Shown: positions 35,816-46,099 of the stretch, one piece after another | Layout of the letters: every line of letters starts with the position of its first letter | Position numbering within the stretch: the first letter of the stretch is position 1 | Source: Uloborus plumipes | Lineage: Eukaryota; Arthropoda; Arachnida; Araneae; Uloboridae | Reading direction: 5' to 3' | NCBI GenBank assembly: GCA_038373865.1 | Contig: JAXGGA010001642.1 | Location: 62,001 to 126,000 of the forward strand | Length of the DNA stretch: 64,000 bases | The notes under the pieces: generated by a model | Database searches by the model: none | Told to the model about the DNA's origin: nothing | Seen by the model: only the letters and a program-made list of their open reading frames with translations | Translations under genes and position numbers: made by a program

Positions 35816-36290
35816 ACACAAAACTGCATTACATCATACTCAAAGGCTAGAAATAAAAATATCTGAACTATGCTTTTAACAATTAAAAATACTAAGTTAT
35901 AAAAATTGTATTTTGTCAGGTATCAAAGACTCACATTATCTTGCACCGAATGTTTAGAAATAAAAGTGTATAGAATTTGCTATCTATTAAATAACCACCT
36001 TGATTGAAGGCATCAAATCATCAGTAAATTGAGAGTTTGTTATGGAAAGTTCCTTGTGTCTCCGGTGTTCAGGAGGGAAAGTCTGTGAACCTGTCCTCCA
36101 TTTAATGCGCTATTTTTCCTTAATGAAGTCTTCGTCGCTGCCCGATTTGATAATCAAGACTCTTTGAACTACAGATAGAAAAATCATGGACAGGAAAAAA
36201 AAAACAGCATGTCTAAAACTATCGCATTTCTTCATGTTTTTCAATATGGTCGAAAGTATGCATTTAATTATGAGGAAAAGTTAAAAAAAA
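35816..36290. repeat. Segmental duplication, copy A, with a strongly similar core
   Basis: Matches 36961-37340 in order and orientation. Flanks are diverged, but the core (about 36070-36175; GGAGGGAAAGTC, GAACCTGTCCTCCATTTAAT, TTTCCTTAATGAAGTCT, CGTCGCTGCCCG) is nearly unchanged. The frame open in copy B has a stop here (TGG to TGA), and differences are not biased to synonymous sites, so protein coding is unlikely. A duplicated conserved noncoding element is the better reading. Confidence 0.6.
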
Positions 36291-36304
36291 TATTTTCCAT
36301 TATA

Positions 36305-36954
36305 CAGGGTGTCCACTCCAATCGTGGACCAATAGCTAATTTCTAAACCGTTAGAGATAAGCATATAGTTTATTTAGGAAAAAATCTCCAAATTATGAAA
36401 GGAATTTTGGGTCTATTCAATGTTTTTCAAAAAATCAAATTTTGAAAGAGTTACGAAATTTAAATTTTTATACAGCCCCCCAGTCCTATCAATCATATTT
36501 AGTAAAACATTCTTGACACTGCAACGTTTAAAACTAAAAAAAATCACTCTTCTACCACAAAAATTGACCGAGTTATGACGTTTTAAAAAATCAAGATTTT
36601 GAAGGATTTCGCATACGGTCTCTTAAGCCATCTCTCGATGACGTCATGAAACAATGCAAAATCTTGATTTTTCAAAACGTCATAACTCGGTCAATTTTTG
36701 TGGTAGAAGAGTGATTTTTTTTTAGTTTGAAACGTTACAGTGTCAAGAATGTTTTACTAAATATGATTGATAGGACTGGGGGGCTGAATAAAAATTTAAA
36801 TTTCGTAACTCTTTCAAAATTTGATTTTTTGAAAAACTTTGAATAGACCCAAAATTCCTTTCATAATTTTGAGATTTTTTCCTAAATAAACTATATGCTT
36901 ATCTCTAACGGTTTAGAAATTAGCTATTGGTCCACGATTAGAGTGGACACCCTG
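36305..36954. mobile_element. Long foldback element, 650-bp near-perfect palindrome
   Basis: Arms of about 296 bp (36305-36600 and 36658-36954) are almost exact reverse complements with a 57-bp spacer. Ends CAGGGTGTCCACTCYAATCG, with TA on both sides (36303-36304, 36955-36956). It sits between the two copies of the surrounding segmental duplication. An RNA copy would be a 300-bp hairpin. No coding capacity. Confidence 0.9.
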
Positions 36955-36960
36955 TATATC

Positions 36961-37340
36961 ACAAATTTACATTGCCACGCAAAAGCTAGATACTATAAAA
37001 ATATCTGAGATGTGCAATTTATAGTGAAGAATACTAGGTAATACAAAATAGATTTTCAGGTATCAAAGACTTACAAAACTTTACAACAAATGTTAAAAAT
37101 AAAAGTGTCTAAAAGTAGATATCCATTTAATAACCACCTTGGCTGAGGACAGCAAATCATCCCCAAATTGTGTTTCTTTAATGAACAGTTTCTTGTGGTA
37201 TTCAGGAGGGAAAGTCCATGAACCTGTCCTCCATTTAATGCGCTATCTTTCCTTAATGAAGTCTCCGTCGCTGCCCGCTTTGATAGCCAAGACTCTTTGA
37301 GCTCTGGACAGAAGAACCAAGGGCAGAAAAAAAATAAACG
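36961..37340. repeat. Segmental duplication, copy B
   Basis: Second copy of the segment at 35816-36290, with the same core at about 37200-37305. A 99-codon minus-strand frame (37071-37370) crosses the core. It is interrupted in copy A and shows no domain, so I do not call a gene. It continues into a further complex island at 37380-37620. Confidence 0.6.
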
Positions 37341-37379
37341 AGTAATAACAACAGCCGGGAAAAAAATCACTCCGAATAA

Positions 37380-37620
37380 TTCGCGCCAGTGGAGCGTGAG
37401 AGAAAAGGTGTCTTGGGGTGAGGTTTAGGGGGCTGCCCGCAAGATGATGATTAAGCCGATTACCGCCAACAATCTCCTCTCCGGTTAGAAATGATGAGAT
37501 GGTGGAAGAAAGCAAGTGTCGTTCGATTTTCGAAAAGAGAGGCGAGCAGAACCGATTTACGTTCGAATCGGGATTCTATGGGATTTGGGGGGACGGTACG
37601 CTGGATTATAGGAGTTGTAC
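37380..37620. promoter_or_regulatory. Candidate conserved noncoding island
   Basis: Complex, GC-elevated sequence with GATGATTAAGCCGATTACCG (two Bicoid/Otx-type GATTA cores), CGCGCCAGTGGAGCG and TTCGATTTTCGAA. No frame of note. Directly adjacent to the duplicated core, so the three islands may form one regulatory block (inference). Confidence 0.3.
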
Positions 37621-38439
37621 TGAGTTATTAGATTTGCGTTGGAAAAAGAAGTAGAATGCGATATGTATGTATCAGAAGAATCGAAATGAGATTTTTAAAT
37701 TTGGTTTTATTTAAACTCAATAGTAATGTCTGAGTTAAAACTTTGAATTTTTAGAAAGTAAAAATATAATTTCAGTTAAAACAAGTTAGATACAATGTTT
37801 GGTAGCTCATAGTTAAAAAATGACAAACCGAATACTTTTTTATTTATCCTTAACAAAACAGTTGTTTAGATTTTTTCTCATTTTTCCCAATTATGAACTA
37901 AAATTAAAAAAGGGTTGTGTTTCAAAGTGTTTGTGAACTACTGTCTAACCATTTTTTTATTTCAAAATTTTGAGTTTTTGGAGAATCATTAAAAGGAAAG
38001 AAAGATGTTTATGCTGCATATTGTGTTATACAGCGTATTCAGAGCTAAGAGTTTAAAACTTGTTTTGCAGTTTTGAGAAACCAATTTGTCTAAGTCTTCA
38101 ATTGGTAACCCTAGACCACACGATGTGTTTCCATATTTTTTTCCATTTTATGCTTTAAATCATTAATTTTCTCGTTTATTGTGTTTTTTCATGAAAGCCA
38201 AAGTTTTCCTTGTTAAGACAAAGTGCTTGCACTTTTTCTCATTATAGATGGGCTGGATAATAATAGTCAGTCAGTTGCTCATTCTAGGGGAGGACGGGTG
38301 AAATCCCTTATTAGAAACATGTACCAGTGATGGGCGTATTATATCTCGAAATGTTTTGTTTCGATTTTTCTGTACAATAAATTTTACTGTAACGTAAACT
38401 ATGTTATTGTTGCTGTCTTGTGCCAGTTAGGCTGGTAAT
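37621..38439. other. AT-rich DNA without recognised gene
   Basis: Nothing recognised. Confidence 0.55.
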
Positions 38440-38640
38440 TTGGGGTGCGTTGCTTGGCTTTTCCAACTGTATACAACTTTGGTGTGAAGTCCGTCTTCTC
38501 CGCATTACAGACATACCATGGGGACCCGTTTATAGGGTAGGCAATTATCCATTCCCGAGCTGGAATTCGAACCCGGGGCCCTTCTATCCCAGTCAGACTT
38601 CTGTGACTACTAGCCTAGGTGGACTGCTACCTAACAATGT
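38440..38640 (-). mobile_element. tRNA-derived SINE fragment
   Basis: On the minus strand, a B box GGGTTCGAATTCC (38562-38574) is preceded at tRNA-like distance by an A-box-like CCTAGGCTAGTAGTC (about 38607-38622). The remainder (AGCTCGGGAATGG, CCCCATGGTATG) would be the SINE body. Boundaries and target duplication were not found, so the extent is approximate. Confidence 0.5.
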
Positions 38641-38690
38641 GAACAAGCAAACTAGTAGAAAAATGAAACCAATGCATGTAATGTCCAAAC

Positions 38691-38850
38691 TAGGGCTGCG
38701 ACATCGATGTTGATGTTTAGAAAGCATCGATGTTTTCACCATCGATGTTTGAGGGTCGATGTTTTCCCAACATCGATGTTTTGGGTTCGATGTTTTTTTT
38801 TTTTTTTTTTTTTTGTCGATGTCGATGTTTTATAATCCAGCCCAAAAAAG
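38691..38850. repeat. CATCGATGTTTT short-period repeat
   Basis: Begins TAGGGCTGCGACATCGATG, which resembles a hAT end, and then repeats CATCGATGTTTT several times around a T20 run. The opposite end of an element was not found nearby. It is probably a decayed hAT end that expanded as a simple repeat. Confidence 0.5.
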
Positions 38851-41207
38851 CTTGATAAATAAATGCGATAAGCTGACGTATTAAGAAGTGTTCATCCTTA
38901 ATCAGAAGTTTCAGTATTAGTCTCATTAGAAAACATTTCCTATGATTATTATCGATGTTTTGCTCTGGATGTTTCTAAAACATTTCTAAGTTGCTTTCGC
39001 CAATTTTTTTTAATTTTTTTTCCTTCGATGTCTGTTTAACACTTCAGCAAAAAGCAATAAAAATATGCAATACAAAAGATTCATCTTTAACAGTTGCAAT
39101 AGCTATCGTATTGAAATAGTTTTTTTTTTTTTTCAAAAATTACTACCGATGATTTACGGTCAACGATTTTTATACATTGTTGTTTTTGTTTTGCTTTTAA
39201 AAAATTTTTCGACGACGGTGTTTTAGATTTCAACAAAAAAAAGTTTCATAAAAAATGCGATAAATAAAAGTTATACAGTTAATCAACAGTTGCAGTATCT
39301 ATCTCACTAAAAAAGTTTTCTATAATTGGCATTGATATCATACTGTTGATGCTCTTCAGGAGGCAAAATATAAATCTAATTGAGTTATATAAAGAGGCGC
39401 AATGTACTGGGGAGTTACTGTATTACTGTACATTTAAATGTGTAGGTAATTTTTGTAAAAAAAGATTGATATTTTGAAACACGCCTGGCAGCCACGAATG
39501 CTTCCATTTGAAACAGGAGAGATAGGTTAAGGATGCGCACTTCCCGATGCCTTCATCTTTTGTTCGCTTGCTACTTCCTCGTTGCAGTTCCCCTCCTATT
39601 TCGCGAAAGTCAGAAGAGACTTGGCGCGTGCGCAGATGGTTCGGAGGTCGCACGAAAAAAATTTAGACAGTAGTCCAAACAATAGCTTTAAAATTTAATG
39701 ATTGCTAATTTATCTTCATGACTGTTGTTTGAGGGGTGATCTCCTTTTTTCTTATTGGTTAGTTTTCCCTTCCTCTGTGTGCTCATTTGTCAGTTCTAAA
39801 CCCATTTTTTACACTTTGAAATATCTTCATTTTATGCATTACTCTTTTACCTCTCTGACTAATTGAGTGCGGCACCGACGAAAGAGTGAGGTTCTCGGAA
39901 CTTTAAGACTACGTTTTGCTTTAACAAGCAAAATAGGAAAGGTTTTTTATTTTCCCACATCGGTTTTGTTTCATTTGGTTCTTACAAACAAGTATTTTTA
40001 CTCTTTTTTAATAAGTTTATCATTTGCATTAACTCTTGCATCTTTGGAAAAATCATCTCAGTTTCTCTTAGCACTTAATTCTTGCACAAAGAGATCTAGT
40101 TTATGCAGAAAATTATCACTGTTTCATTTACTCTCGATATTGCAAGAATCACAAAAAAAAGTCTTCTGTAACTAATTTTTGTGCATATTTCTTTTTTCTT
40201 TGGTTTAAAATGATTATCATTTGTTTTTATTTGCTCTCGAAGTATTTTTTTAAAATATCTTCCTCATTAAAATGCAAAGGTTTACTCTTGGAATCGCACA
40301 AACTTAGAAGTCATCACTCATAACTGAAAAACATTAGAAAACTAGAAGAAGCAATGGTGGATTTTTTTGTGTAAGAAATTTATCTGCTACATTTATCTAT
40401 GATTTTTTTTTTTTTTTGTGAATAAATAAATACTCATCATTCAGTAATTCCCATCCGTGGATACGTTTAACGTTTTCTTTTACTTACTTTCACCGTATTA
40501 CTTTTTCTTTGTCATTGAAATGCAATAGTTGGCTCTGGGATGCGGCTTCTTTCCTCACTTGGGACAAACAACAAGGATGGAAAAAAAATCTTTTCCTTTT
40601 CTCTGACTCCGGTTGAATCTGAACTTCCTTAAGAGAAAAAACTTTGATTTAGTCCCTTCCCACTTGTGGCAAATTGATCCGCATCCCACATATACAGTCA
40701 GTCTGGAACTGTTAGGACCTGGGGTTTTTTTCATCGATTTTTTTTTTCATCTAAAGATGAAGAAAGGGATGTGTATCCCACGAGGAACATTTGCTATCTT
40801 TTGTTTCGTTTTTCCTATGAATACCAATCGAGATGTTGTGTGTTGCGAGAAAGTATTGCAGGTGTTTGTCGGGGAGATGAAATGTATTTTAGAGTCGTTA
40901 ACTATTGACTCATACGTTGATGACCTGAAGTATCTTACAGTGCGCTTTAAAACTACATTAAATATCGATTGTAATAAGTTTTGAGATTCAATTCCCCTTT
41001 CCTGTTTTTACTATAAGAAAAAATGTTTGTTTTGCTTGAATAAAAGCCAAACTTATAATTCTGCAAAAATTAATGACCTTCAAAAAAATTAAATATACTT
41101 TAAAGTAATTGTTTCTCACTTTTAGAAAGCGCTCTTCTTCTTAAAGTAATTTTATCAAAAAAATATTGCATAATATATTAAGATAAATTACTATGCATAA
41201 AAATAAC
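38851..41207. other. AT-rich DNA, one complex island at 39.48-39.66 kb
   Basis: No gene recognised. 39480-39660 is GC-elevated (GGCGCGTGCGCAG) and contains a strong acceptor-like pyrimidine run ending GTTGCAG at about 39587. Reading on in phase 1 gives about 28 codons before a stop and no donor, so an exon is not supported. A 102-codon frame at 39867-40175 and a 123-codon frame at 40613-40984 have no recognisable domains. Confidence 0.4.
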
Positions 41208-41379
41208 CAGGGGACGTCATTTCAAGTTTTTCCAGCGGGGGGGGGGGGGGCAAAGGGTCCAGACACAATGTAATTTCATCGGAAAACATAACCATGCCCA
41301 CTTATATGTAAATACATTGATTTCTCAAAGTCGGGGGAGGGGCAATTGACCCCCCCTGCCCCCCTGAATGACGGGCCTG
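41208..41379. mobile_element. hAT-type MITE, 172 bp
   Basis: Ends CAGG..ACGTCATT and, reversed, CAGG.CCGTCATT, with an exact 8-bp duplication AAAATAAC (41200-41207, 41380-41387). The interior has a G12 run and a C-rich stretch that partly pair with each other. Non-coding. Confidence 0.88.
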
Positions 41380-43598
41380 AAAATAACACTAGTTCTTAGG
41401 GCATGTATGGAAAATTAATTGATGTGTTTTTGTTGCAGGTTTTCTACCTAAAATTTCAGTATTTTCTGAAAAATAAGGTCAGTTTTTAATAAAAACTAGT
41501 TATTTTAAGTCCCAAATGCAACTAAAAATAGAAAAAAAAAAGAAAACTAAAAGAAAATTCGATGCATAAAAATACTTGGCTCTTATACAACTAGTTAACA
41601 GTAATTGAAGGGCTTGGAGGATGAAGGAGTTATGGTAAATTTTAAAAAATGAACTCTCTATACAATGTTAAGCAATGGATACATGTTACCGAATAAAACA
41701 TGGTACATCAAAAAGTAGGTGTCGTTAGACCAATTTCATGCGCACACTAACGACAAAACCAGAAAACAAAAAAGCTGCTACAACTGCAACAATAAAACTT
41801 CGAACTTTAATTACTTACAACTTCTGTTTTGTCACATAACCCCTTCATCTTCCAAGTCCTTTAATTACCACAATTACTCCAGGGCTAATACAGAACTGCA
41901 AACATATACAGAGAGTGCGGATACTGCAGTCGATGAATGTCGTATCCAGGCTATCTGCACGTGCCTGCAAAATTAAATACCATGTACAAGATGTAAGAGT
42001 TTCCGCGAACATTATCAGCAGTAGGGTTTGTCCATTGATTTTATTACGTCAATTACTTAAGAATCTATTATATGCTAAACGGTAAAGGATATAATAGTAC
42101 ATGTATCCCTAGAGATGAGCTACAATATCTGAATTTCAGATTATGCTGTTGCTTTCCACATTCTGTAAACTCATAAGCTGTTGGAGCTAGTGGTAGGGGT
42201 AATATTGCCGATCGACCAAATTTGATCTTAGCGTTGTAATTCACTCTCTGTTCATTGATTGTGTTAGCCATTTGCGTATAGATTAAGATAAATTGAGCTT
42301 TTCTTGCTCCGTATCCAGAACGCTGTTACGCATATAAAATATGCTAGCTGCACCCCCCCCCCCCACACACACACTTTGCATAAACGTGATAATATGCCTA
42401 TCACTAATTTAGCGCTTGTTAGGATATACAATTATGATGCCTTCATTTCGAAAAAACTCTACGCTTTCATTTTTATTCACAAAAATAGCTCCAAAGCCTA
42501 AAATGTTCCAAATTTGGAAAAACTGGATCAAATTTCTAGCTTTTGTTCTTTCATCCAATTAATGTTGTGAAATGAGAATTTCTTGTAAATAGAAAGCACG
42601 TCTAACCTGTTTGTACTGAAAATTTGCGTCTTCCAGCGTTGAACAAAGACAATCATTTTTTAGCCTTTTTTATTTATTTTATTTTATTTTTATTTATTTA
42701 TTTTATTTTATTTTTATTTATTTATTTTATTTTATTTTTATTTGTTTATATATTTTTTATGTATTTTATCAAGTTCTAATTCTTCCTTTTTTTATTCATT
42801 CATAAAATCGTATTAGATACGACATAGCTATAAAAAACTAATATAAAACGTCATCAATACCCCAAGAAAGGAAAGAAAGTCGCACAATGTCTTTATATAA
42901 ATATCGAAATTATAATAATCTCGAATGTATCAGAAATAAATCATAATAAAGATTAAAAACAGTGAAAATATTTACTTCTCCTGCAATTCTACAATCATAT
43001 CTTATCACCAATCTCAACGTATTTCGAGGGAAAAAAAGTAAATCCGTAAATCAAACTGGAACTTGATATTCTTTCTCAAACTACAACAAAAATATAACTC
43101 GGAAACAAAGACGATATAATACTACAGTGATTCGTTTTCTATAAGCGGTTGACTGGGGAAAATCAGAATTTTTCCTCTCTACAAATGTATGAATTTCCCC
43201 ACTGACTGGAAACAGGCAAAGGCTCGTGTTTTTTGACCTGTGAAATAAAATGAATGCTGTAGGAAATTATTTTTTTTGGCGGTACAGTAAAAGCGAGATT
43301 GGGTGTATTTCAGAAATTCTTCTCATAATTGAATTTACTGGATTATAAAGGATACCTCTGGTAGAGATTATTTCTGTACTTGTAATCAGAAAAGGAAACT
43401 ATCTCTTTGGCTCATATTTTCTAGTTTCTCCTTTTTTTTCTTAATTTTGAGCAATGACGAATTGCTATTTATTTTTATTATCGACCTCAGCTGTCGTGTT
43501 GCTCAGCGCTTTTTCAGATTGGGCTCGAACTCTACAACACCGTGCTTCCCGGTGCTCCACATCCTGGGACGTCTACCCCCATGTCATGCACAAGCATA
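41380..43598. other. AT-rich DNA with a minisatellite at 42662-42760
   Basis: No gene recognised. 42662-42760 is about three units of a roughly 31-bp TTTATTTTATTTTATTTTTA repeat. A C11 run followed by an AC repeat lies at 42352-42372. A weak B-box-like GAGTTCGAGCCC on the minus strand near 43523-43534 may be a SINE remnant. Confidence 0.5.
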
Positions 43599-43696
43599 CA
43601 CTGTAAAAAGTGAGTGTTCTTTTTACAGTGTAATACAGCTAATTTTATAGGAATAAACTGTAAAAATTGCCAGTTTGACAGTAATAAACGGTAAAA

Positions 43697-45799
43697 TTGC
43701 TAATTTTACAGTTTATTACCGTGCATTTTAGACTTTTAGACCACAACAGCATTAGGTTTGGGATTAAGTTTGATATGCACAAAGACAAAAATTTTAGGTT
43801 TGTACCTAATTTCAGAAATACTGATTTTGTCGCACTCAGGCAGAGTTTGAAAGTGGTTTTTTCATCAGGTTTGGACAATAGCGATGTAAATTTGCAGTGG
43901 ACAGAGTTTAAGGAAAAACTAGCAAAAACAGTTGGAGATTTTGTTCCTTTTAGGAGAAAAGGGTTAAACACAAAAATTTGGCCCATGTGGTTCACTAGGG
44001 AAACTAAGGATGCTCTAAATCGTAAGCAAGCTTCTTTTCGTCGATTAAAAGAAACTGGTCACAGCGCAGACAGGCTACAGTATTGTGAGGCTAGGCGTAG
44101 TTTTAAGTATTTGGTACGGTTTCAGAAAAGAGAATTGGAACAAAAGCTGGCAGATAATATTGACAGGAATCCAAAGGAGTTTTTTGCATACGCAAATTCT
44201 GGGAAAGTTCGAAATAGTCAAATTGGGCCACTAGTAGATGAGCATGGAAATTTAATTCAGAATGATGGTGATATAGCAAATGTTCTAAATGACTTTTTTT
44301 CCAGTGTTTTTAACGATAACTGTATCTCAACAGTTGACACAAGCAAGACACAAGCTACTACACAGCTTGAGGACTTTGTATTTTCCAGGGAGGACGTTTT
44401 ACTTTATTTGAAAAAAATTAAAACCACAAAAGCTCCGGGACCAGATAATATTTATCCAAAAATTCTAGTAGAATGTGCAGAGGAATTAGTTGACGCTATA
44501 GTTAATATATTCAATGCTTCGTATAACTCAGGGATAGTGCCAGAGGACTGGAAACTAGCTAACATTACACCACTCTTCAAGAAAGGGTCTAGAGGTAATG
44601 CAGGAAATTATAGGCCTGTGAGTCTGACTTCAGTGGTATGTAAAATTTTTGAAACATTGATCAAAATTAAGATTATGAATTTCTTAGAAAATAATGGGCT
44701 GTTGAGTAGTTTGCAGTATGGTTTCAGAAAAGGTAAATCGTGTGCTACTAATTTATTACATTTCTACGACAAGGTTACCTTGGCTTTAGATAGCAAAAAA
44801 TGCGTAGATGTTGTTTACATAGATTTTCAAAAAGCTTTCGATAAGGTACCGCATGTAGCACTACTTAGCAAATTAGCTGGTATAGGGATAGGAGGTAAAA
44901 TTCTAGTTTGGGTTAGGAATTGGCTGACAGGAAGGAAACAAAGAGTAGTTGTTAGGGGTAACTATTCTAAATGGAGTGAAGTTTTAAGTGGGGTTCCCCA
45001 AGGATCAGTTTTAGGTCCCCTTTTGTTTATTATTTTTATGAATGACATTCATGAAAATGTTTCTGGAAACATGAATTGTTTTGCCGATGATGTCAAACTT
45101 ATGGGGGTTGTAGAAAATGACGAACAAATAAATCAGCTGCAACAGGATTTGGATCATATTACTAAATGGGCAGACAAGTGGGGTATGGCAGTTAATGTTG
45201 GGAAATGTCAAGTGCTGCATTTCGGTCATGGAAATAAGCATACAAGCTATTATTTACAGGGTTCAGTCATTAGTAGGGCAGATAATGTTATGGATCTAGG
45301 TGTCTTAATAAATCAGGATTTCAAGTCCAGTCAACAGTGCAGCATAGCTAGTAACAAAGCCAATAGGATGCTTGGGTTTATTAATAGATCTATTTCAAAC
45401 AAATCTAAGAAGGTTCTTCTGCCTCTATATAGAAGTTTGGTAAGACCTCATTTGGAGTACGCTGTTCAGTTTTGGTCTCCTTATCTGAAGAAAGACATTA
45501 ATTTATTGGAAAGGGTACAAAGGAGGGCTACAAGGTTAGTGAATGGACTTTCTAATTTAGACTATGATTCCAGACTTAGAATGCTTAATATGTATAGTCT
45601 TGAGCAACAGAGAATTGAGCAACGGAGAACAAGGGGTCATTGTTTTAAGCTGTTTAAACCTCAGGCGAACCTGGAAATTCGAAAAAATTACTATTTTAGC
45701 AGGGTAGTGGGAACTTGGAACAGCTTACCGGAAGAGGCGGTAAAGAGCAATGGAGTAGATGGCTTTAAGAGGGCCATTGATCTTCATTGGGGTCTTTAA
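43697..45799 (+). CDS. LINE reverse transcriptase, 700 codons, endonuclease truncated
   Basis: RNA-directed DNA polymerase of a non-LTR retrotransposon, which copies the element into a nicked target. Codons 1-14 come from the MITE and supply the ATG. LINE sequence starts at codon 15 with DHNSIRF, the tail of the apurinic endonuclease domain whose SDH motif ends there. The RT domain spans about residues 240-520: KAPGPD (245-250), RPVSL (306-310), GFRKGKS (342-348), motif A YIDFQKAFDKV with the first catalytic Asp (about 376), motif B GVPQGSVLGPLLF (432-444), and motif C CFADDVKL with the Asp pair at 464-465. The thumb and C-terminal region follows (LEYAVQFWSPY, about 587-597; TWNSLPEEAV, 673-682). 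No stop or frameshift interrupts it, so the insertion is young. It lacks target-nicking activity on its own. I assign it to the CR1/Jockey group by motif spelling; the exact clade needs a tree. Confidence 0.93.
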   Translation: MLILQFITVHFRLLDHNSIRFGIKFDMHKDKNFRFVPNFRNTDFVALRQSLKVVFSSGLDNSDVNLQWTEFKEKLAKTVGDFVPFRRKGLNTKIWPMWFTRETKDALNRKQASFRRLKETGHSADRLQYCEARRSFKYLVRFQKRELEQKLADNIDRNPKEFFAYANSGKVRNSQIGPLVDEHGNLIQNDGDIANVLNDFFSSVFNDNCISTVDTSKTQATTQLEDFVFSREDVLLYLKKIKTTKAPGPDNIYPKILVECAEELVDAIVNIFNASYNSGIVPEDWKLANITPLFKKGSRGNAGNYRPVSLTSVVCKIFETLIKIKIMNFLENNGLLSSLQYGFRKGKSCATNLLHFYDKVTLALDSKKCVDVVYIDFQKAFDKVPHVALLSKLAGIGIGGKILVWVRNWLTGRKQRVVVRGNYSKWSEVLSGVPQGSVLGPLLFIIFMNDIHENVSGNMNCFADDVKLMGVVENDEQINQLQQDLDHITKWADKWGMAVNVGKCQVLHFGHGNKHTSYYLQGSVISRADNVMDLGVLINQDFKSSQQCSIASNKANRMLGFINRSISNKSKKVLLPLYRSLVRPHLEYAVQFWSPYLKKDINLLERVQRRATRLVNGLSNLDYDSRLRMLNMYSLEQQRIEQRRTRGHCFKLFKPQANLEIRKNYYFSRVVGTWNSLPEEAVKSNGVDGFKRAIDLHWGL

Positions 45800-45876
45800 T
45801 TTGACTAGGACCAGCCAAGTTGGGCCCTGAGCCTGCTGCTGGTCGCCACATTTGTATTTGTATAATTTGTATTTGT
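43739..45876 (+). mobile_element. 5'-truncated CR1/Jockey-type LINE
   Basis: A 2138-bp insertion flanked by a 14-bp exact duplication ATTTTAGACTTTTA (43725-43738, 45877-45890). The 3' tail is a short TTTGTATTTGTA repeat rather than poly-A, as in several CR1/Jockey-group LINEs. Truncation falls inside the end of the endonuclease domain. The element lies inside a MITE. Confidence 0.92.
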
Positions 45877-46099
45877 ATTTTAGACTTTTAAACTGGAACC
45901 TCTGCTGCCAGTATTATACAGCTAAATTTTACGGCGATAAATTCTAAAAGTACTAACTTTGCAGTAAGAAACTGTAAAATTGCTAGTTTAACAGTTTAAT
46001 ACGGTGCAATTTACAGTTTTAAATTGGAACCTCGGCTACCAGTATTTTACTGTAAAAACAACAATTCATTTTTTGCAGTGTAGACGCCTGCACTTTTTT

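Larger units (their letters stand above)
43599..46080. mobile_element. CACTG-TIR MITE (ACAGT-rich family), copy 3, split by a LINE
   Basis: Left part 43599-43738 begins CACTGTAAAAAGTGAGTG. Right part 45877-46080 ends TTTTTTGCAGTG. TA flanks both (43597-43598, 46081-46082). Removing the LINE at 43739-45876 and one copy of its target duplication restores a MITE of about 330 bp matching the other family members. Confidence 0.85.

Noticed and set aside
37071..37370. 99-codon minus-strand frame across the duplicated core
   Set aside because: The duplicate copy has a stop in this frame and differences are mainly nonsynonymous, so the core is conserved for another reason or not coding.
39480..39660. 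Strong pyrimidine tract plus GTTGCAG as the start of a second exon
   Set aside because: The phase-1 frame runs about 28 codons to a stop with no usable donor, so it does not make an internal exon.
40613..40984. 123-codon plus-strand open frame
   Set aside because: No domain, low-complexity stretches and no promoter or splice context; expected by chance over 64 kb.
41230..41260. G12 run as a G-quadruplex regulatory site
   Set aside because: It is a single homopolymer inside a hAT MITE, paired by a C-rich stretch of the same element, and better explained as element sequence.
43450..43590. Possible minus-strand SINE with B-box-like GAGTTCGAGCCC
   Set aside because: The B box is imperfect, no A box or target duplication was found, and the right side is cut by the MITE at 43599.
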